Assembly (NCBI GenBank): GCA_947454485.1 | Contig: CANGJJ010000001.1 | Coordinates: 248,001-312,000, forward strand | Length of the DNA stretch: 64,000 nt | Source of the DNA: Beijerinckiaceae bacterium | GTDB lineage: Bacteria > Pseudomonadota > Alphaproteobacteria > Rhizobiales > Beijerinckiaceae | Reading direction: 5' to 3' | In this document: in pieces, positions 61,597-64,000 of the stretch | How the letters are laid out: every line of letters starts with the position of its first letter | Numbering within the stretch: the first letter of the stretch is position 1 | Program-made: the position numbers and the translations under genes | The notes under the pieces: model-generated | What the model saw: the letters and a program-made list of their open reading frames with translations, nothing else | Told to the model about the DNA's origin: nothing | The model's database searches: none

Positions 61597-62414
61597 CCAA
61601 CGCTGTCGAGAATCCCGTCAAGACGCAGGCCTTCATCAAGCGCCGTCGCGGCCTCAGCCGTGACTCGGTTGAGCGGTTGATGAATATCGTCTCGCCTGTC
61701 GGCCTGCTTCTGATCTGGGAGGTTTGCGCCCGCACCGGCATCATCGATGTGCGCTTCTTCCCTGCGCCCTCCAAAGTCTTTCAGGTCATGTATAGCCTGA
61801 TCGAGAATGGTCAGTTGGTGAAGCACAGCTGGTCGAGCTTGCAGCGCTTGTGGTGGGGCATTTTGTTCGGCGGCATCCCGGCTTTGATTCTGGGTGTGGC
61901 CATGGGCATGTATCGCGGCCTGCGCGTTGTCGTTGAGCCGGTGATTGCCGCGACTTATCCGATCCCCAAGAGCGCCATTCTGCCCCTGATCCTGCTGATC
62001 TTCGGTTTGGGTGAAGCCTCCAAGATCGTCATGGTTGCGACGGGCGTCTTCTATCCCATCCTCATCAATGCGATGGCGGGCGTGCTCGAGATCAACAAGA
62101 TCTATTTCGACGTCAGCCGCAACTTCGGCGCCAGCCGTTGGCAGGTGTTCCGTACTGTGGCGCTGCCGGGCGCTCTGCCTCTCATCATGACGGGCGTGAA
62201 GCTGGGTGTGGGCCTTGGCCTCGTGCTGATCTCGATTGCAGAAATGGTCGGCGCCAAAAGCGGCCTTGGCTATATGATCTGGAATGCGTGGGAAATTCTC
62301 TCCGTCGAGACGATGTATGTCGGCCTCATCACCATTGCTGTGCTGGGCTTGCTCTTCACGCTGGCGCTCAATGAGATCGAACGATTGATCGTGCCGTGGA
62401 AGTCGTCACGCTGA
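61593..62414 (+). CDS. NitT/TauT-type ABC transporter permease
   Basis: The 273-aa protein has six helices and the coupling loop with NFGASRWQVFRTVALPGALP, as in SsuC/TauC-type permeases. It starts at GTG, coupled to the ATPase gene. A strong terminator follows. The substrate cannot be predicted without the missing binding protein. Confidence 0.93.
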   Translation: MTNAVENPVKTQAFIKRRRGLSRDSVERLMNIVSPVGLLLIWEVCARTGIIDVRFFPAPSKVFQVMYSLIENGQLVKHSWSSLQRLWWGILFGGIPALILGVAMGMYRGLRVVVEPVIAATYPIPKSAILPLILLIFGLGEASKIVMVATGVFYPILINAMAGVLEINKIYFDVSRNFGASRWQVFRTVALPGALPLIMTGVKLGVGLGLVLISIAEMVGAKSGLGYMIWNAWEILSVETMYVGLITIAVLGLLFTLALNEIERLIVPWKSSR

Positions 62415-62422
62415 TCGACTAC

Positions 62423-62448
62423 AAAGGGGCGGGCTTCCGCCCCTTTTT
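62423..62448 (+). terminator. Rho-independent terminator of the ABC operon
   Basis: AAAGGGGCGG and CCGCCCCTTT form a perfect 10-bp stem with a GCTT loop, followed by TTCTTT. Confidence 0.92.
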
Positions 62449-62462
62449 CTTTGGAGGATGTT

Positions 62463-63704
62463 TTGAGCGGCGGTGAGGTTCAGGCCAGCAACAGCGGTTA
62501 TGCCGCCTTTACACATCGCGACTTTCGCCTCCATTGCGCAGCGCGCTTGTTGTTCGGCATCGCTTTGTCGATGCAGACGGTGGCGATTGGCTGGTATGTC
62601 TATTCCGTCACCAAAAGCCCCCTGGCGCTTGGTCTGTCGGGCCTCTCATCTTTCTTGCCCGCCGCCTTGCTCGCTCTCTATACCGGCCATGTGGCCGATA
62701 GCTACAATCGCCGCACCATTATTGCGCTCTCCTTTGCAGGCTGTGCGGCAGGCTCGTCGGGTCTGGTTGGCCTTGTGTGGATGGGCTCTGACAATCTCAT
62801 CGCCATCTATGCCTGTATTCTGCTTAGCGGTGCCTCGCGCGCTTTTGCCAATCCTGCGGCACAGGCCTTCACACCCAATCTCGTGCCGCGCGAACATTTC
62901 GCCAATGCGGTGACATGGTATTCCTCAGTCTGGCAGGGCTCGCGCATTGTGGGGCCGACTTTGGGCGGCGTGCTTTATATTTTCGGCCCCTCTTTGCCTT
63001 TCATGATTGTTGCTTTGAGCTTTGCCAGCGGCGCGCTGCTCATTGCCAGTATCAAGACAGATGGCAAACCGCAGGGCGGGCGCGGTCCAATCAATTGGGA
63101 AACTTTGAGCGCGGGTCTGCGCTTCATCTGGTCACGTCAGGTGATCTTTGGCGCGATCTCGCTGGATCTGGTCGCCGTTCTCTTTGCAGGCGCGACCGCG
63201 CTAATGCCGGTGGTGGCGCAAGATATTCTGCATGTCGGCCCCTGGGGCCTTGGCCTCTTGCGCGCGGCTCCCGCTCTTGGCGCGGTCGCCATGGGCGCGT
63301 GGGTTGCTTATGTGCCGATCAGCGGTAAGGCTGGCAAGAAGATGCTCTGGGCGGTCGGCATTTATGGCCTTGCGACCATTGGCTTTGGCCTTAGCGATCA
63401 TTTGCTGCTTTCGATGCTGGCGCTCTTTGTCGTCGGTGCGGCGGATCAGATCAGCGTCGTCGTGCGTCACACAATGGTGCAGGCAGAAACGCCCGATGAG
63501 ATGCGCGGCCGCGTGGCAGCGGTTAATTCCATTTTCATCAGCGGCTCATCTGATTTGGGTGAATTTGAAAGTGGTTTGACAGCTGCATGGTGGGGCACGG
63601 TACCCGCCATCATTGTCGGCGGCATGGCGACTATCGGCTTTGCGGGTTTATGGTCTGTGATCTTCCCGCAATTGCGCGATCGCGATCAGCTTTTGGGTAA
63701 ATAG
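62463..63704 (+). CDS. MFS transporter, EntS/DHA3-like
   Basis: The 413-aa transporter has 12 helices, with FRLHCAARLLFGIALSMQTVAIGWYVYS in helix 1, GHVADSYNRRTII between helices 2 and 3, and GSRIVGPTLGGVLY in helix 5. This matches the EntS/YfiS group that exports siderophores or drugs. The start is TTG with GGAGGA four bases upstream; the region before overlaps the terminator of the previous operon. Its stop is one base from the convergent peptidase gene. Confidence 0.85.
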   Translation: MSGGEVQASNSGYAAFTHRDFRLHCAARLLFGIALSMQTVAIGWYVYSVTKSPLALGLSGLSSFLPAALLALYTGHVADSYNRRTIIALSFAGCAAGSSGLVGLVWMGSDNLIAIYACILLSGASRAFANPAAQAFTPNLVPREHFANAVTWYSSVWQGSRIVGPTLGGVLYIFGPSLPFMIVALSFASGALLIASIKTDGKPQGGRGPINWETLSAGLRFIWSRQVIFGAISLDLVAVLFAGATALMPVVAQDILHVGPWGLGLLRAAPALGAVAMGAWVAYVPISGKAGKKMLWAVGIYGLATIGFGLSDHLLLSMLALFVVGAADQISVVVRHTMVQAETPDEMRGRVAAVNSIFISGSSDLGEFESGLTAAWWGTVPAIIVGGMATIGFAGLWSVIFPQLRDRDQLLGK

Positions 63705-63705
63705 A

Positions 63706-64000
63706 TCACGCAGTTGCAAAGTGATCCGTGGCAGCAACCAGCTGTCGCAAAATGCCAGCTTCATGTGTTGCGTGACCTGCATCAGGCACGATCTCCAGAC
63801 GCGATCCCGCCCAAGCCTTATGCAGGGCATAAGCGGTGGTGGGCGGTGTGACGACATCATAGCGCCCTTGAATGAGAATGCCGGGCAGGCCCTCCAATTC
63901 GCGCGCGCGATGCAGAATCTCGCTTTCAGCGATGAAACAGCCATGCACGAAATAATGTGTTTCAATCTGCGCCAAGGCGATCACATGGCGGTCCGAGGAC
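63706..64000 (-). CDS. Prolyl aminopeptidase, C-terminal part, cut by the window end
   Basis: The frame is open to the right edge. The visible 97 residues match the end of proline iminopeptidase (alpha/beta hydrolase): ALAQIETHYFVHGCF, the catalytic Asp in ILIQGRYDVVTPP, and the catalytic His in VPDAGHATHEAG. The enzyme removes N-terminal proline from peptides. The nucleophilic serine lies outside the window. Confidence 0.88.
   Translation of the reverse strand, partial: SSDRHVIALAQIETHYFVHGCFIAESEILHRARELEGLPGILIQGRYDVVTPPTTAYALHKAWAGSRLEIVPDAGHATHEAGILRQLVAATDHFATA

Noticed and set aside
1-64000. CRISPR arrays and rRNA genes
   Set aside because: No regularly spaced repeats and no rRNA sequence were seen on either strand.

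Overview
The window reads as chromosomal DNA of an alphaproteobacterium, most likely of the order Hyphomicrobiales (Rhizobiales). Three sets of genes support this: the cell-cycle regulator GcrA, the complete PhyR-NepR-EcfG general stress module, and an alphaproteobacterial-style arginine/Hsp33 operon (argD-argF-hslO). Several orphan Bug-type solute-binding proteins and moderately high GC fit too. Genes are densely packed, with many 4-bp ATGA or GTGA overlaps.

Region 1 (1-11.6 kb): the end of a formate dehydrogenase cytochrome b subunit, molybdenum-cofactor genes mobB and moeA, a WD40-cytochrome c fusion, a TusA-like sulfur carrier, two related Bug-type binding proteins on either side of a purine permease, a cyclopropane-fatty-acid-synthase-like methyltransferase and a TRIC-type channel. 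Region 2 (11.7-25.5 kb): a catabolic block. A LysR regulator diverges from a three-subunit molybdenum hydroxylase, a five-gene LIV-type ABC importer and a RidA-like protein. Facing them is a Bug protein-Rieske oxygenase-UbiD decarboxylase operon. The likely substrates are aromatic or N-heterocyclic acids, but the compound cannot be read from sequence.

Region 3 (25.86-34.07 kb): an integrated element of about 8.1 kb in a tRNA-Arg(CCG) gene. It has perfect 52-bp att repeats, a tyrosine integrase, paired 26-bp repeats that look like integrase arm sites, an AlpA-like protein, a primase-helicase and two small DNA-binding-type proteins. By the att geometry it also carries a kup potassium transporter.

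Region 4 (34.1-43.1 kb): an efflux pump, recQ, a cytochrome c, a pterin dehydratase, then the general stress locus. Five sites match the EcfG promoter pattern GGAAC-N17-GTT. They lie before two KGG-repeat proteins, a DUF3309 protein, phyR, and nepR-ecfG. Fumarase fumC is translationally coupled to ecfG.

Region 5 (43.1-56.3 kb): a coupled opgH-unknown periplasmic protein-DUF1624 set, probably for periplasmic glucans. Next is a compact set of dehydrogenase, PTPS-like protein, glycosyltransferase, methyltransferase, cytochrome b561, RibD-type reductase and GTP cyclohydrolase II. It looks like an uncharacterised pteridine or pyrimidine-derived pathway and is the best candidate for an undescribed system here. 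Two large membrane proteins follow. Region 6 (56.3-64 kb): gcrA, argD-argF-hslO, a NitT/TauT-type ABC transporter without a binding protein, an MFS exporter and the end of a prolyl aminopeptidase gene.

All calls rest on reading the sequence and family knowledge. No database search or structure prediction was run.
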